This document shows, piece after piece, positions 1 to 12,696 of a DNA stretch of 64,000 nucleotides (the first letter of the stretch is position 1; every line of letters begins with the position of its first letter). The position numbers and the translations under genes are program-made. This DNA comes from Turritopsis dohrnii (lineage: Eukaryota; Cnidaria; Hydrozoa; Anthoathecata; Oceaniidae), in NCBI GenBank assembly GCA_027922465.2, contig BQMF02000211.1:619533-683532 (forward strand), in the 5' to 3' direction. The notes below the pieces were generated by a model. The model worked only from the letters and a program-made list of their open reading frames with translations. It had not been told where the DNA came from and did not search any database.

Positions 1-3000
1 AACCGGCAGTCAAAATTTCACGGACTTTCTAACACTGCCACCACTTTTTAATACTATTGATAAAGCGTCATAAAAATTAATGCCTTTCAAGTGCCGGCCT
101 AATAAAGGAAAAGGAAATACAAAACTTTGTTTGATTACATAGTAAAGTTTGAATGTTTTAATTGTTTTGGCGTCTTTCAAGATTATAGGATATGATACAG
201 AAATGCAATCTTATATCTAGTATAATATAATCAGAAGTGATTCCAGGAATAATTTGAGGACAGTAAGTTGATTTAAAAAAAACAAAACAAGCTCTGCCAT
301 TCGTGTAGCGCTTGGTATCTTTTGATATCACAGTCTTCATGAAACCAGGATATTCGAACCCACGTGAAAATCGAGACCTTGAATCTTTCTTCATCGTCTT
401 AGGTTTACCCAACGGTAAAGACTAATGTTTTACTCAAAACCCAGAAAAGAAAATGTAAAATTACTATTACGGATTCAATTGGAAAAATTCAAGTATGATC
501 GGGGAAATATGAGCGGGCCAAATAATCTTTTGAAAATCAAAGACCTTCCTTAATAGCAAAATTATCTCCTTAATACAACTACCACAATACAGTTATCTCC
601 TTAATACAACTACTACAATACAGTTCTACAATTACTTGCTTTGAGATCCCTTTCAACACTGTTGAAAATAGCTGTGAGAAGATAACAATAGTTTGTGAAA
701 CCCTTTTATGTTTCCATGGAGACATTCGTTGTCATTTTTTTTTTGGCCTAAATTTTGAAGACTCCAAAAGAAACAATTGAAGAATGCCTTTACATAAAAT
801 CTTCGAAGATCATCTCCAACCTCCATCCAATGGAACCCAGGAATTTGAACCTTCTTAATGTTGTTAATTTGTAAAACTAAAATCAAGTTTACGTGTCGAA
901 ACAAATTCTTTGACAAAAGATATTTATCAAGTGATTTGAAGTTGTGCAATACGTTGACATATGAGATATTGAAACAACAAATTTAAAATAAGAAAAAAAG
1001 ACCAAATGGATGAAAAAAGGTCTTGATGTGTTTGCAATATCGGTGTCCATTTTCATACACGAACTGGTCTCGCTGGGGATCAAATTAACAAAAAAGCTTT
1101 AACGGAGCGAAGCAAATATAATATGCAAACATGTAAACCTGATAAATTGTATATTTACAAAAAAAATCAAAAAATCAAGGAAACTTTGAGGTAACCTTCC
1201 ATCACAAAATTGAGAAAAAAAAACAATACAAAAAACACAAAAACAAAATAAGAATATATACTTTGTTCTGATCTAATTTGTCCACTTTGTTATCTAACCA
1301 CTTAAAGCTTCATTCATCTTATGGGCAACAGTTTTGTTTACGTAGCTGAGCTTGTGGAGTTACGTTCATTGCAAGTCAAAACAAACACAACTTTTTACTT
1401 AACAGTAGGTCGATAAATATTTAGCGAAACACAAATTCAAAGACGTTTTGGTGTATGATTTATAAACTATGGAAACAAAGAAGATAGGTTTCCGAAGAAT
1501 GGAACAACGGAAAATAAAGGTAATCTTGAATAAACAGATGAAAATTCTTGACTTTTTGAGTACACTGTGTTCGGTACTGCTTGCGTCAATGTTAGTGTTT
1601 CATGACAGAGCACTATCTCTGACACGCGATTTGAATTAACACTCCTAGAGCTTGTCTGTGTATCAGCATATAAACATGGCTTGTTCTATCCTTCTTGTAA
1701 ACATCAGAAATCTCTGCATTATTTGATTTGCTAAACACCGATTAATCAAGGAAAGAGAGAGAGAAAAAGTTTAGGGTAAGCTATACAGATGATAAAATAT
1801 CGGATCATAATCGGAGTAAAAACTCTTGGTGTTTTTCACTCCGTGCTACCATATAAATTATTTGAAATTTCTTTTAAAAAATGAAGGGAAAGAAGAAATG
1901 ACTAGAAAAATGACCTCATTTCCCGAATGATTTCCGATTAAATCCCGATATTCCATCACTAATCTCATTCTTATTTATTTCTCCATCGCTTATAAATATC
2001 CTTACTGCAACCACATGACTGTTAAACCGACAGTCTAACCGGATTTGAAAATATTGTCTTCACACAAAATCAAATCCTCTGAAGGTGACTTAGGTTGCAT
2101 TATGTTAATGATAAACGGATCACAAAGGGATAAGGAGATAAGTCTATTAAATTTTGTGACGAATAGACGGCTTTTAGATCGATGACGAAACAAAGTGTTT
2201 TTGAAAGAGTGCCACACTGTGAGATTTGGCAGATATTTGGCGAAACTTTTGATCGCACACCTCATATTTAATTTGTTGAAGGCGGTTTTAAACTATAATG
2301 AATTATTGATCGACTTTTATTGGTTACAAAATTACAAATAATAACTTATTTTGAAATCTTGATGTACAATGTTGTATGATTGAATTAATTGCAGAAGTGG
2401 CCTTATGAGTTTACTTACTTACACTACGACCATATGTATTTTAAGCTGATTGATTTCAGGTATCTATTCATTGGAGCCAATTCATAAGGTAGTCAACTGT
2501 TCTGGAAGAGAGAAACAGTTTAAAAGAAAAACGCCCCAAGTACCAAAAAAAAACACTTAAGGAAAAGAATTTTATTACGCTGAACTCCTTCACATTTTTA
2601 GAATACTCCTCGATCTGCCTCAGCAATCGGCTGACAAATTTCTCTGTTATTAAAAACACGATCCGTTAAGCTTTACATCCCTATCAAGACTTTATTTTAG
2701 ATTTATCCTTCTCTCGTTTAACAGGAGGAAGCATATTTCCCTAGATAATGTCATTTTTCACTTCCAATACGAGATATGAATCAACCAGCCAGTACCGGAG
2801 GTCTCATTGTCGTTATATGAATATCAGGCACCTTTCAAGACTTCAGCGATAACTACGGCTTGAATTAAAACAGAAGACTCATTTCATTTCATAGATTTGT
2901 TTAGGGAGGGAAACTCTCGTTCATATCGTACTAAATTTCTAAAATTTAATCTCACTGCACCTTATCAGATTTGCACAACATGGAAAGTAGTGTTTTGAAG

Positions 3001-5640
3001 CTGTACTGAAAACGAAAACATGAAGAGCGTTATTTCATAATGATGTTTTCCTGGCAATTCTTTCTCACTAAATTCATCAACAAACTTCGTATAACAATAA
3101 ACAAAATGGGTAAAATGTCATTGTTTGCTAATTCCTTACTTTTTGAATATCTCGTATGTCGCTGTTTTCGTCGTGGTCAAAATTCTACAAGGCCCCTATC
3201 GAAAACACAAGGAGCCCTTGGAAGGACATTCTAAATACCTCTATCAATGTTTTGCATGTAATGAACATCGATTTTTATTGTTTCAAAATCGTACGATTAA
3301 TTAACAGAGTCGATTTCATAATTTCAACCAATCAAAATGCAACCTGAAATCGATCTTCATTCAACACAGAAATTGAGAAATACATCGAACATAATACTCT
3401 ATGTAATCATGATTTAGTTTGACTTATTTAATCTGGGTAAGTGTGGTTAAATAGATTGCGTCATGTCTCGCTCATTCAAGTTTGTTTTGTAACGATATCA
3501 GACAAACATACTTCCACATACACACGACATAAACATCCACCACACACGCGACATAAACATTTTTGTGGCTGTTCATCGTCACAGAATGATCTCAAACCAT
3601 TGGCAGTACAACCCAATAGTACTTAAGCGTTTTTGGCAATCAGATACTATGTTTACGCTTTATTTTAGAGGTTTTAACCCCTCTTAGTCTGAGAAACAAA
3701 GACTTTTCATGACGCAGGTAGTTCCTTTTCTCTTTCATCATTACTTGAAACTGGTGTTTGATGACATAGAAAACATGGTTACAGACATGGTTTAAGACAT
3801 GGTCATAGGTTATCATAGATTGGTGTACGTGCTCAACATCGTGTCAAAATTTCTATAAACCGCTCCACCAAGAATTTGATAAAAAAAAAAACTCTATATA
3901 ATATAAAGGACAACACAGAAATAAGGGAAAAGTTACATGTTACCTTTTCATTATCAAAACCCATGGCTTCCTTTTTTTGCTCGAAACCAAAAACGTCACT
4001 GGTAAAACTTTTCGCTGTAAATTCATCGCTTGAAACTATTTATTTGAAATTTTCAATTTGTTTCATAAAAATGTTTCAGTTGCAATTCTCACTACATGAC
4101 GAACTTGGAACAAATTGGACAAAAACACTGAGAACTTATTGTGCAGTGGTAACCCAGGGTTCTTGTACCTAACAGGTACTTTCTAATTTCTTCCACATAA
4201 TATATTCCATATAATAAAAAAAACAATTGACATAATAAGGGGGTGGGTATACCAAAAACTATAGTAGATGAAGAAATTTGGTTTTCAAATACCATCAACA
4301 AAACATTAACGATGAGAAGCTTCCTGTTTATATTTTTTCGCAAAATAAAACACGGAATTTTGCAATGATAAATATCTTTTTATGACAAAAATGTGAAAAT
4401 AAGTGTTTCCATGGAGATTTTTATAATTTCATGTCCGAAATATTATAGAAAACCTTATCGTGTCTTCATTTTCTTTGTCGAACTTAGTGGCAACTTCCAT
4501 TTGCAACATTTTCGTAGATGTAGGTTTGCAGTAACCAACTTTGGATTATAGTATCCTTATTTAACATACGTTTTTGTGGTATTTGTGCATTTAAGACATT
4601 CCTGGATTGATCATACCCATGATATTGTATTGCAATTCTAGAATCAAAATTTCACTACAAAAATTACCACTGCGAGCTAAGGGCGTGCGCAATAATAAAA
4701 CTGACAGTCTATTTTAGCGTCTCCAATTTGGAAAACTGCATTCGACATTATTCTTAGGATATTTTTAACTATGAAGTTTGTTTTCTGCCTTGATATTCTT
4801 GAAGAGCATATTAGGTACTATTAAAGCATGTGTATACAACTTTGAAACTTGGTAAAAGATTGTACATGCAAAGTATTGTGTCTAAACAAAGTGGAACGCA
4901 AAAGTAAACAAATAAAAATTCTTCACGCAGTTTCTGTTGCAACTACAATATTTAGTCAAATAGCAACACCAAATTAAAATATTTGCAATTGATAAGAGAC
5001 AGGGATCAAATGGCATTTTTATAATAGATATATCCTGTGGATGTTTTATAGATATTAGTTGATGTGTCTTAGAATCACAATTAGGTCTAGTCAGCTTTTA
5101 TGTTGCACATAGGATGTTGCAAAATACCTTTTGTTTGCATGTAAAATCAAAATATAAACAAAAAGTAAATGTGTCAACAGAAAATGAATAGCCCAAAACT
5201 TTTGAAAGAAAACTCAAGCTCTGAAAGAAATACAGAATCTGAAAGTAACATGACTCCAAAATTTTCTTTCAGCTCGAATGTTGTGTTGTTATCGACTTTT
5301 TCATGCTCAAAATACTTTACACAAAATTTTAATTTCCAAAAACAATGTTTGAAGATAACCATAGATGGCTTTTCAAACACAAAGATATTCATTCTCTCAT
5401 GTATCACACAGGCAACATATTTGAAAAATTTGGAAAACTGTTCATTCCAAACCATACTCATTAACAGCGAGGATGTAATATTTGCAAATGTCAAGATCTC
5501 TTACATGACGTGTTAGCATTACTCACAAAAGAGCAATTAAATTTTGTTGTAGTTCCTCCCAAACTTTCTCACGCCCACGTATAAGAGATTATCACGTTTA
5601 AACTTAAAAAGAATTATGAATTAATTCCTGTTCTTCCCAT
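1..5640. other. AT-rich stretch without a supported gene
   Basis: Both strands contain only short open frames in AT-rich sequence. Two minus-strand frames (about 158-412 and 653-949) have a somewhat protein-like composition, each with a PGF tripeptide, and could be exons of an unseen minus-strand gene, but no family is recognisable and no splice chain could be built. A plus-strand frame at 5169-5516 is also unrecognised. I see no RNA gene here. Confidence 0.5.
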
Positions 5641-5654
5641 TAAATTTTGCATAG

Positions 5655-5746
5655 TACTCGTGTGACTTTATATGTATTCACACATGCAGTTGAAGATCTT
5701 TATGACGTCAATGTTACTAAAAATAATTTGTATTTCATAATTGGCG
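5655..5746 (+). CDS. Possible p23-like CS-domain exon
   Basis: The segment is open between a candidate acceptor (ending AG at 5654) and a candidate donor (GT at 5747). Its translation contains AVEDLYDVNVTKNNLYFIIG, which follows the strand pattern of the CS domain in the Hsp90 co-chaperone p23/PTGES3 (VED..DVNV......L.F..GG). In p23 this region forms the beta sandwich that binds the Hsp90 N-terminal dimer. The frame stays open to 5868 without further clear homology. I could not find the tryptophan-containing remainder of the domain nearby, so this may be one exon of a gene with long introns, or a degraded copy. The assignment rests on about 30 residues. Confidence 0.35.
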
Positions 5747-6139
5747 GTAAAGGCTATGCAAATATAAACACATACAAGCCATTGTATAAAAGGGCATGCG
5801 CCACATGCAAAATCAAATCATTTCATTTTAACACTTACATTAAACTGTTTAGTACACTGTCACAGTAATCAATAGTTATCATTATGGGAAGAACATTAAA
5901 GGTAAATTCGATAAATATTTATTAAAGTAAAAGGAAATAATCGAAGAGGATGATTAAAACTTAGGATTTGTTTCATTTTAATAATGAGAGCTTTTACAAT
6001 AATTAGATAAAGGAATTAAACATTGCTTTATGAACTTAGTTCGCAGCTTATATCTATAACACATCGAAAGTATTATCTACCTGATTGATTAATGTTTTTT
6101 TATAGCCTGTTTCTAATTTTTGGAAATATTCTTTTTCAG

Positions 6140-7474
6140 ACATATTCGACCACTTGCGACGAGAACAACAATATAGTGAAAGCAGAAAAACCAATCGAAG
6201 AATCAAATGAAAAATCAGAAGCATCCTTAAAATTTGAAGGTAACAACTTTCTTCACAACATATCGACCATCCTTTCTGTCATATTCAAAACACAGAAAAA
6301 GTTATGTTATATGTTTCATAAGAAACTACATTTAAACTTGATTTATCAAAAGGGAGACTTACTGGATGTCTCTTTGTTTAGGTTGTATTCTCCCTCTTAC
6401 CTACCACCTTTGAAGTTAAAAAAATGTCTAATGAAAAACACTTCACCAAGCCATCTAATTATTTTAGGTATTCCAGTAAAAATTCAAAATCTGGATAACG
6501 ACATTACAGAAGAGAAGTTGAAAGAAGAATTTTCAAGATTCGGCAAAGTTATCAACATTGAACTTTCTCAAGCTGACAAGAAAAAATTAAGGCATGCAGT
6601 AGTGAGCTACTCATCACCCGTTGAAGCAGCGAATGCGATTGGTTATATGAATGGTAAAATCCTTGTCACCAATATCTTATCTGTTACTTTCATGGCAAAA
6701 CGAACATTCAGCAGAAAACCTTCCACACCCTCCTTACAAAAACTGGGTCAGATGGCATTTGTAAGTAATAGTTACTGCTCAATGTAATTTTATCAAGACT
6801 TCCCATTGTAAACAAACATCTTTAGGCAACCTTTTTAAAAAATAGCAATAAAGCCGTTTCTATTTACCATCTTTTCTATAATTAGGGAAAAAAATACATG
6901 AATAAACCAAAAAATCATTTTAAAACATGGCAAAATGTTTAGTTGAATGGATCTTGAGTGAAGCTGTACATAGGATTAATTTTTCATGCGTAAATCGAAT
7001 GCAATAATTACGAAAATGTTAAATGATATTTCCCCTAACGTTTGTAAATTGATAATGTTGTTGATTCACACTTTCGATATAAATGACAAGGTTGAGATTA
7101 TGTGGATTGAAATGACGCATGTGAAGTGCACGTTTTACGCCTCTTTTATTGAACCACTTCATCTGAAGATCTTTAGCAAAATAAACAAACAAACACTCTG
7201 GCATAAACAACATCGCGAGAATTTTACGATGTTGGGAATCTATTTAATAAATGCTTTTTGTTTATTACGTCAGAACAGTTCTTTTCTATTGTTTTTGTCT
7301 TGATGGCTAAGAAAGACCATACCATTTTGCAATTACATAAACTTTTGGTTGAAAGTTTCTTATTTCTGTTAAAAAAACCCGAGGCACAAGCAAAAATGCT
7401 CTCGTTAACCCAAACAGAAATGACCAAGCTACATCATGATAAACAACCAAGTCAGAAAGTTCATTCATGTAAAG
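6140..7474 (+). CDS. Divergent poly(A)-binding-protein-like gene, RRM4-like and MLLE-like exons
   Basis: Exon 6140-6239 is acidic linker sequence ending in phase 1. Exon 6468-6760 (phase 1 to phase 0) encodes an RNA-recognition motif that matches the fourth RRM of cytoplasmic PABP in order: a VKIQNLDNDITEEKLKEEFS segment, then SSPVEAANAI, then MNGKILVTN, then a basic tail ending LGQMAF. A third open segment, about 7274/7279-7474, reads EQFFSIV...LLVES...LLKKPEAQAKML, resembling the C-terminal MLLE peptide-binding domain of PABP (ERLFPLI...MLLEIDNSELL...PE). PABP binds mRNA poly(A) tails through its RRMs and PAM2 peptides through MLLE. Introns are GT-AG. The junction between the RRM and MLLE exons does not fit perfectly, so an extra linker exon may exist, for instance after the acceptor near 6884. 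A final exon could start at 7528; one frame there ends at 7680. RRM1-3 were not found upstream. The RRM is divergent (RNP1 is weak), so this is a fast-evolving paralogue or decaying copy. Confidence 0.5.
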
Positions 7475-7775
7475 GTTGTTCTTGAGTTTCCTTCAAAAAT
7501 CTTTTAACAACTTTTATTGTTATTTAGATATGCCAACAATCCAAATGTTTACGAAATGGTACATACTACAGTCCACAGTTCTCAAGGGCCTACACCACTG
7601 TTCCATCTCTAAGAAAATCATCTTCTACGTCCTCGTTCATAGATCGAAAAAGAGCATTGCAAAAGACTTTTTCCTCTTAATGATAACAACCTCTTTTTCA
7701 TGGAATACAACTTCACATATTCTCTTTTACCTTATACTATCAGTTCACATGAAAGATTCAATGAAACCGTTGTAA

Positions 7776-8312
7776 ATAATGCCAGGAAGATGTCCTCCTT
7801 TGAAAAAATTTAAGGAAGCTACTTTAAGACTGCACAGATAAATATATTTGCACTTTCATTTATTTGCACAATGCACCGACTCAAAGTAGCCACATTCCTA
7901 TTTCCCTATTACGTATTTTTGACCCGTGTAAAAAGTGTATTTCCCTCAATTGTTGTAAATAGATGTGGTTGTATATATTTGTAGATTATTTATGAAAAGA
8001 AAATGTATGGCTTTCTACAAAGAAAGTAACTGTTGTATTATTTGAATTAGTAGAGAGTTAAAGATGAGTTTGACGTCTCCCTTTTTCGCTTCGTTGTGAA
8101 ACCTCACCATGGCATAGGTCTTGAGACTTTTCAGTTAACAGTTTTACCTTCAACATAGTAAGTTGTTGCTTAATCTAATATGGTCCCGTTTTTTAATTGC
8201 TTCCAAATTAATAGGATTTCGAGAGGTGTATTGTGTCAAAATTCTTGAATATCAATCTTCTTTTTTAAACATCTTCACTATCTTCTCGAGGCGCATTGGT
8301 TACCAACAGGTT
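7776..8312. other. Non-coding spacer
   Basis: AT-rich sequence between the PABP-like exons and a MITE. No reading frame or repeat worth naming is seen. Confidence 0.5.
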
Positions 8313-8470
8313 CAGTGGCGGATCTAGAGCTATGTCGAAATTTGTGTAGGAGAGTGTTAGCAATCTACCCATCAAAGAAAAGCGTTCAAATATTCCCATT
8401 GGTAATATAAATTGAATTCACAAATTATGGTTAATGCTCTCCTACACAAATTTCGACATATCCACCACTG
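8313..8470. mobile_element. hAT-like MITE, 158 bp, family A
   Basis: The ends are inverted repeats: the left begins CAGTGGCGGATCTAGAGC and the right, read as reverse complement, begins CAGTGGTGGATATGTCGA. Both continue through AAATTTGTGTAGGAGAG. The flanks carry an exact 5-bp target-site duplication, AGGTT at 8308-8312 and 8471-8475. It has no coding capacity. The CAG.GGCGGAT terminus is typical of hAT transposons; most hATs make 8-bp duplications, but groups with 5-bp duplications exist. A diverged copy in the opposite orientation lies at 46727-46891. Confidence 0.85.
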
Positions 8471-9069
8471 AGGTTGTCTACTTAACCGGTTGAAGCAGCC
8501 TTTACATTGTCCAGATGAAGGATTGAAATACTTTACCCTGAGGAGGAAACTGTTCTCTATTATAAGTTTCTGAGTAAGTTTTGAGCTATTTTGAAGTTTT
8601 GGCACTCAAATTTTTGTGAAATTCGATCTCCCTGCTACATATGACAAAACTGAGAAGTTTCAATAACCATAACAGATGACGAAACTCCCACCACCAAATA
8701 TCTAGAGAACAGGACTGAAAAATTTGTTACCTAGAGTTCTGGAAACCAGAATTTTCAAACTTTAAACAGTCGAAAATATTTTCATCAATATAAATTTCTA
8801 CTAGGTGGGATATTGTGAACAGGCTATTGTTTTGTGACAGTTCGGATCAATTTCGACTTTGCAACCACTAATCAATCAAAATTTTCATAATTCTACGCTA
8901 AGAACAAATCGATATTTCTTCTAACTAAATTGGGTTTATTTTACGTTTTTTATGCAGATTTCATCTTCTTGTGAGGGGAAAAGGTCTATAGCTCCACCCT
9001 CTTCCATAAGTGAGATGATTTGGTTGTCTTTATTTGGATGTCATGTACACACGTATTATGTGACAAATT
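8471..9069. other. Non-coding spacer
   Basis: AT-rich sequence between the MITE and the LINE fragment. No gene or named repeat is seen. Confidence 0.5.
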
Positions 9070-10046
9070 GATTTCATGCTACCATCATCCTGAAAACCAT
9101 CGAGATGTTAAAGAGGTTGCGAAGTGCTCTTCCTAGGGATACACTTTTGACAATATATAAATCTTATATAAGGCCTTATCTCGATTATGGGGATATTATT
9201 TACGACAACCCTGGAAATGATTCCTTTACTCAACGTCTGGAATCCATTCAACATAGTGCTGCTTTGGCGATATCTGGATGCTTCTCTGGAACTTCCCGCG
9301 AAAAACTTTATCTTGAACTTGGACTTGAAACTTTGTCGGATCGAAGGTATTGTAGAAGGATGTGCATGTTTTACAAAATTGTAAATGGTGCATCACCCCA
9401 ATACTTGCAAGATATAGTGCGTCGGAATGATGCCCCACACTACTCCTTTAGAGCTACTTGCGCCATACCCCCTATGTTTGGGAGAGTTGATTGTTTCCGA
9501 AATTCTTTTTTCCCGTATTGCATCAGTGAATGGAATAAGCTTGATGCTGGTTTGAGGAATCTTCCAAATCTATTATTTTTCAAAAGAGAAATTTTAAAAG
9601 GTCGCAAACCATTGCAGAACTCAGTTTATGGGCTGAATGACATAACGGGTGTGACTTTCATTACCCGCCTAAGAGTAGACTTTAGTCACCTGAAAGCACA
9701 TAAATTTAGGCATAACTTCCAAGATACACTTGATCCGATATGCTCATGTCGGACTAATGTAGAGGAAACAACGAAGCACTACCTTCTTCACTACCTTCTT
9801 CACTTAGTTTGACAGTTAAATATATCAAGATGACTGAGCGTTTCAGTCAATCACTTTTCAGTGATACTGTTTTTTAGAGATCGAACTCCATGCTTTTATA
9901 TGTCATTTATTCTGTGTTACTTCTTAGGCTGAATACCTGGCGATCTCACCTTCGGGTGCTTTGGAGGTGTTCAAGCCTTTTGTCCTATATGTTTGTTACT
10001 TTATTTATTATTAAAAAAAACAAAAAAAAAAAACAAAAAAAAAACC
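9070..10046 (+). mobile_element. 5'-truncated non-LTR retrotransposon (LINE) with A-rich tail
   Basis: This stretch holds the 3' end of a LINE: the C-terminal part of its reverse-transcriptase ORF, about 200 bp of 3' untranslated sequence, then an A-rich tail at about 10010-10046. The 5' boundary near 9070 is inferred from the start of recognisable coding sequence. Truncation at the 5' end with an A tail is the usual outcome of target-primed reverse transcription. Confidence 0.8.
9105..9812 (+). pseudogene. LINE reverse transcriptase, C-terminal fragment
   Basis: The open frame encodes 235 residues from the thumb and C-terminal region of a jockey/CR1-type reverse transcriptase. Diagnostic parts are LRSALPRDTLLTIYKSYIRP then YLDYGDIIYDNP (the post-catalytic 'Y..YI.P.LDYG..IW/Y' block), RLE.IQ..AA..I, and a C-terminal cysteine motif (CSC.TN.EETTKHYLLH). 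The catalytic FADD box and the endonuclease domain are upstream of the truncation and absent. The final codons include a 12-bp tandem duplication that repeats YLLH. The frame has no internal stop, so the insertion is fairly recent. It cannot act by itself. Confidence 0.85.
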
Positions 10047-10417
10047 TGGGTCAGTGAGCATAACATTTTATCATGTCTCGTTTTTTCAAACATTTTTATA
10101 AGACTTTCTGCGAAAAGTTTGACAAACTCAAACTGTGTGTTGAACGTGCTCCACACCTCTGTTAGAGTTTGAAATTGTTTAAAAGAAAGCCACTCGAAAC
10201 CTTTGGCAGCCTTTTAACCAGAGTTTTTGTTGAATTCTATAATGTGAAGTGGATTCAAGATTCATGCTTATAATGAAAACTCAATATAGAGCTTTCCTGC
10301 ATTTCTGGTTAAACACTGTCATAAGGGATAATTATGAAGTTTCACTTTGTTTCTAGTATGTGCTCTATTGGCTTACTAATTACAATCTAAAGTAATATTC
10401 ATTGTTATGGTCAGCGC
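10047..10417. other. Non-coding spacer
   Basis: Sequence between the LINE tail and a short tandem duplication. No gene is seen. Confidence 0.5.
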
Positions 10418-10489
10418 AATAACAGCCGATCTTTCATCAGTATTCTGTTCGTCAATAGCAGCTGATCTTTCATCAGTATTCTGTTCGTC
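10418..10489. repeat. Two tandem copies of a 36-bp unit
   Basis: Copies at 10418-10453 and 10454-10489 share the core GATCTTTCATCAGTATTCTG and differ at a few bases. On the minus strand the duplication makes a repeated DEQNTDERSA peptide in a short frame that otherwise looks non-genic. Confidence 0.85.
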
Positions 10490-10693
10490 CGTCCGTAATA
10501 AAAATTTTCTGCCTTGTTGCAGCCTGATACCAATAGAGGTTATTTGTTGATCGTGACTGAACTGTTTAGCAGATATTTTATGAGGGTGATTGTGGCCTCC
10601 TGCAAATTTGGAATACACGCACAGAGGGCAGTTTGTTTTGGGGAATACTGTAAAGGCAAACACAGATCAATTCTGCAGTTTTTTCTACCAGAG

Positions 10694-10858
10694 CAGAGGC
10701 GTAGCCAGAGGTCAGTCAAAATTTGTGGAGGAAAGTTAAGTCATTTAGGATAGAAAAGGAAAGCGTGCAAGTAACCTAATCGACACTTAAGACTGAAAAG
10801 AAATATCATAATGTTGAACTCCTCCAGGTTTTTTTGACTGACCCTAACTACGCCTCTG
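10694..10858. mobile_element. hAT-like MITE, 165 bp, family B copy 1
   Basis: The inverted ends are about 30 bp: left CAGAGGCGTAGCCAGAGGTC, right as reverse complement CAGAGGCGTAGTTAGGGTCA, both followed by AGTCAAAA-type sequence. An exact 5-bp target duplication CAGAG flanks it (10689-10693 and 10859-10863). A second copy in the opposite orientation lies at 45522-45685. It is non-coding. Confidence 0.88.
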
Positions 10859-10863
10859 CAGAG

Positions 10864-12162
10864 AAGCAAAGGAATTCTTAATACATGACTGTATATTATG
10901 AGTGATCATGTAATTGTATACTGCTGAGTTTCCCTGCTCATGACTGTATGTAGGGATTCTGCGAGTACCTGCTGTGTTAGCTAGCTGATTTTGTGTTTAA
11001 TGGAGATATGAGAGCTCTGCTGCCTCCAAGGGCCTATCTTATATTGTAAATGAATATGTTATTTGTTATCTAGTTTTGTTATCTATCCATCCATCAATAT
11101 AGACGAGATTTCAATAATGTAAACCATGTCTATTAAACAACTAAAAATTAAATAAATTGCACTCAAAAATAGATGAGGGGGGAGTGTTAGTATCTAAGGA
11201 GGCCCTACTATGGTCGGTTAGGGCCGACGGGGTAGGAAAATGTTTGGATTTTTAGCCCTCTGGATTGACTAAAACTGCCTTTCCGAAAATCAATTTTAAA
11301 CAATAAGAAATCTCTACTTGGCGTGAAACATTAGTGTATTTTCAAACAATAAGACTATCGTTTCGAGTTCAAATGAAGTACATGAGAAAAGTATTACGAA
11401 AGAATATGGAAAAAGGTAGTAAATGTTTTACGCATTAAAGTGTTTGAAAATGTTTATTCTTATTTCGCATTTGTCAATGAATTCATTATAATATAAAAAT
11501 ACAACAGTGGCTACGGCACTGTTAAACAATTTATTAATTAGGGCATCGTAACAAAACAACCTCGTTCCCAGTACGTCTTGTCTTTTTTATATCGCCCATG
11601 TACCAAAAAGGCAAGTCTTGGGAAAAGAGGTTGCACATCAAAACGATGCAAAGTTTAGCATAGTAAAGTTTCAGGTAAGATCAACGTTTAAGTTGAGCTC
11701 TGTGTATAGAAAAAATGTTTTCACATGATTGTACAACGGCAGAACAGTTTGATTTATTACCTTCCCTTGTAAAGTGCGTTGTCATCATTTTTATTTTCAG
11801 TACGCACTAAATCCGATATGTACAATATACCCTCCGACACAAGCCGGAACAACATTGAGATGCTGTCGTAAAATTATGAATTTCAGAGCATAAAAGTTTA
11901 CCGTGTTCAAAAACATTGTAATATCTGTCGAACGAAGACGAAGCATTTTTTTTTTAATAAAATATCAAAACTTTATACAAGATCTTGCTAGAAGTTGTGA
12001 TTTTAACATTCTATGCTTGATGGCTTTTTTCCCGATGTGTGCTTTCGGTAGAAATCGCAATACTGTAAGTTGATTGTTTATAAATAACGCCCACAGGCCA
12101 TTTTTTACTAAGGGGCGTTTATCTAAAAACACAGCACCTTAGATTTAGTTGAAATAATTATA
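10864..12162. other. Non-coding stretch, possible old LTR remnant
   Basis: No gene is recognised. At about 11171-11190 a purine run followed by TGTTAG resembles a polypurine tract next to an LTR start, and the 11040-11130 sequence resembles the end of a copia-type LTR, but no paired LTR was found. Confidence 0.35.
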
Positions 12163-12624
12163 CAGTTGACTCTTTCTAATTCGAATCTCAGGGGGAAATA
12201 TTGAAGGATTAAAAGTTCGAATTGGAGAAAAGTGCATTTCATATATAATAATATTGAGACAAGTTGGTCAGACATGTGAATTTCAAAGAACAGCTTTATT
12301 GATTCGTACATGGTTTAAGCCGTGTGCTGGTTATAGCACTTCTCTTCTGAACAGCCTGTTTGTCTTTACATTGTCGAAAGCTTATTAGGTGAAATACAAT
12401 CTCTAATCCCAATGATCCCAATAAAGCCTTTGTATTTTAATTTTATTCCTTCTTTTCGCCTATTTCAAAAGTCAAAACATTCAAACAGGAAATTGAAATT
12501 GAAATTGAAATTAATTAATGGCTATTAGTTTACATTTTTTGGGAATTTTGACATAGGGACCTGAAAATTTGCTTAAAGGCTTTTGAATTACAGAGATTCA
12601 AATTACGAAGTGAACTACAGTAGA

Positions 12625-12696
12625 ACCTCCTTAAAGCGGACAACCTCCCTAAGGCGGACAACCTCCCTAAGGCGGACAACCTCCCTAAGGCGGACA
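12625..12696. repeat. Four tandem 18-bp subterminal repeats
   Basis: The unit ACCTCCCTAAGGCGGACA occurs four times in a row with the first copy slightly different. It lies just inside the left end of the second nested element and may be a transposase-binding array amplified by slippage. Confidence 0.9.

Noticed and set aside
5169..5516. Upstream exon of the PABP-like gene (RRM1-3)
   Set aside because: The frame lacks RNP motifs and could not be linked by splice sites in phase.
11160..11260. Copia-type LTR with polypurine tract
   Set aside because: A purine run followed by TGTTAG is suggestive, but no second LTR, primer site or coding remnant was found.
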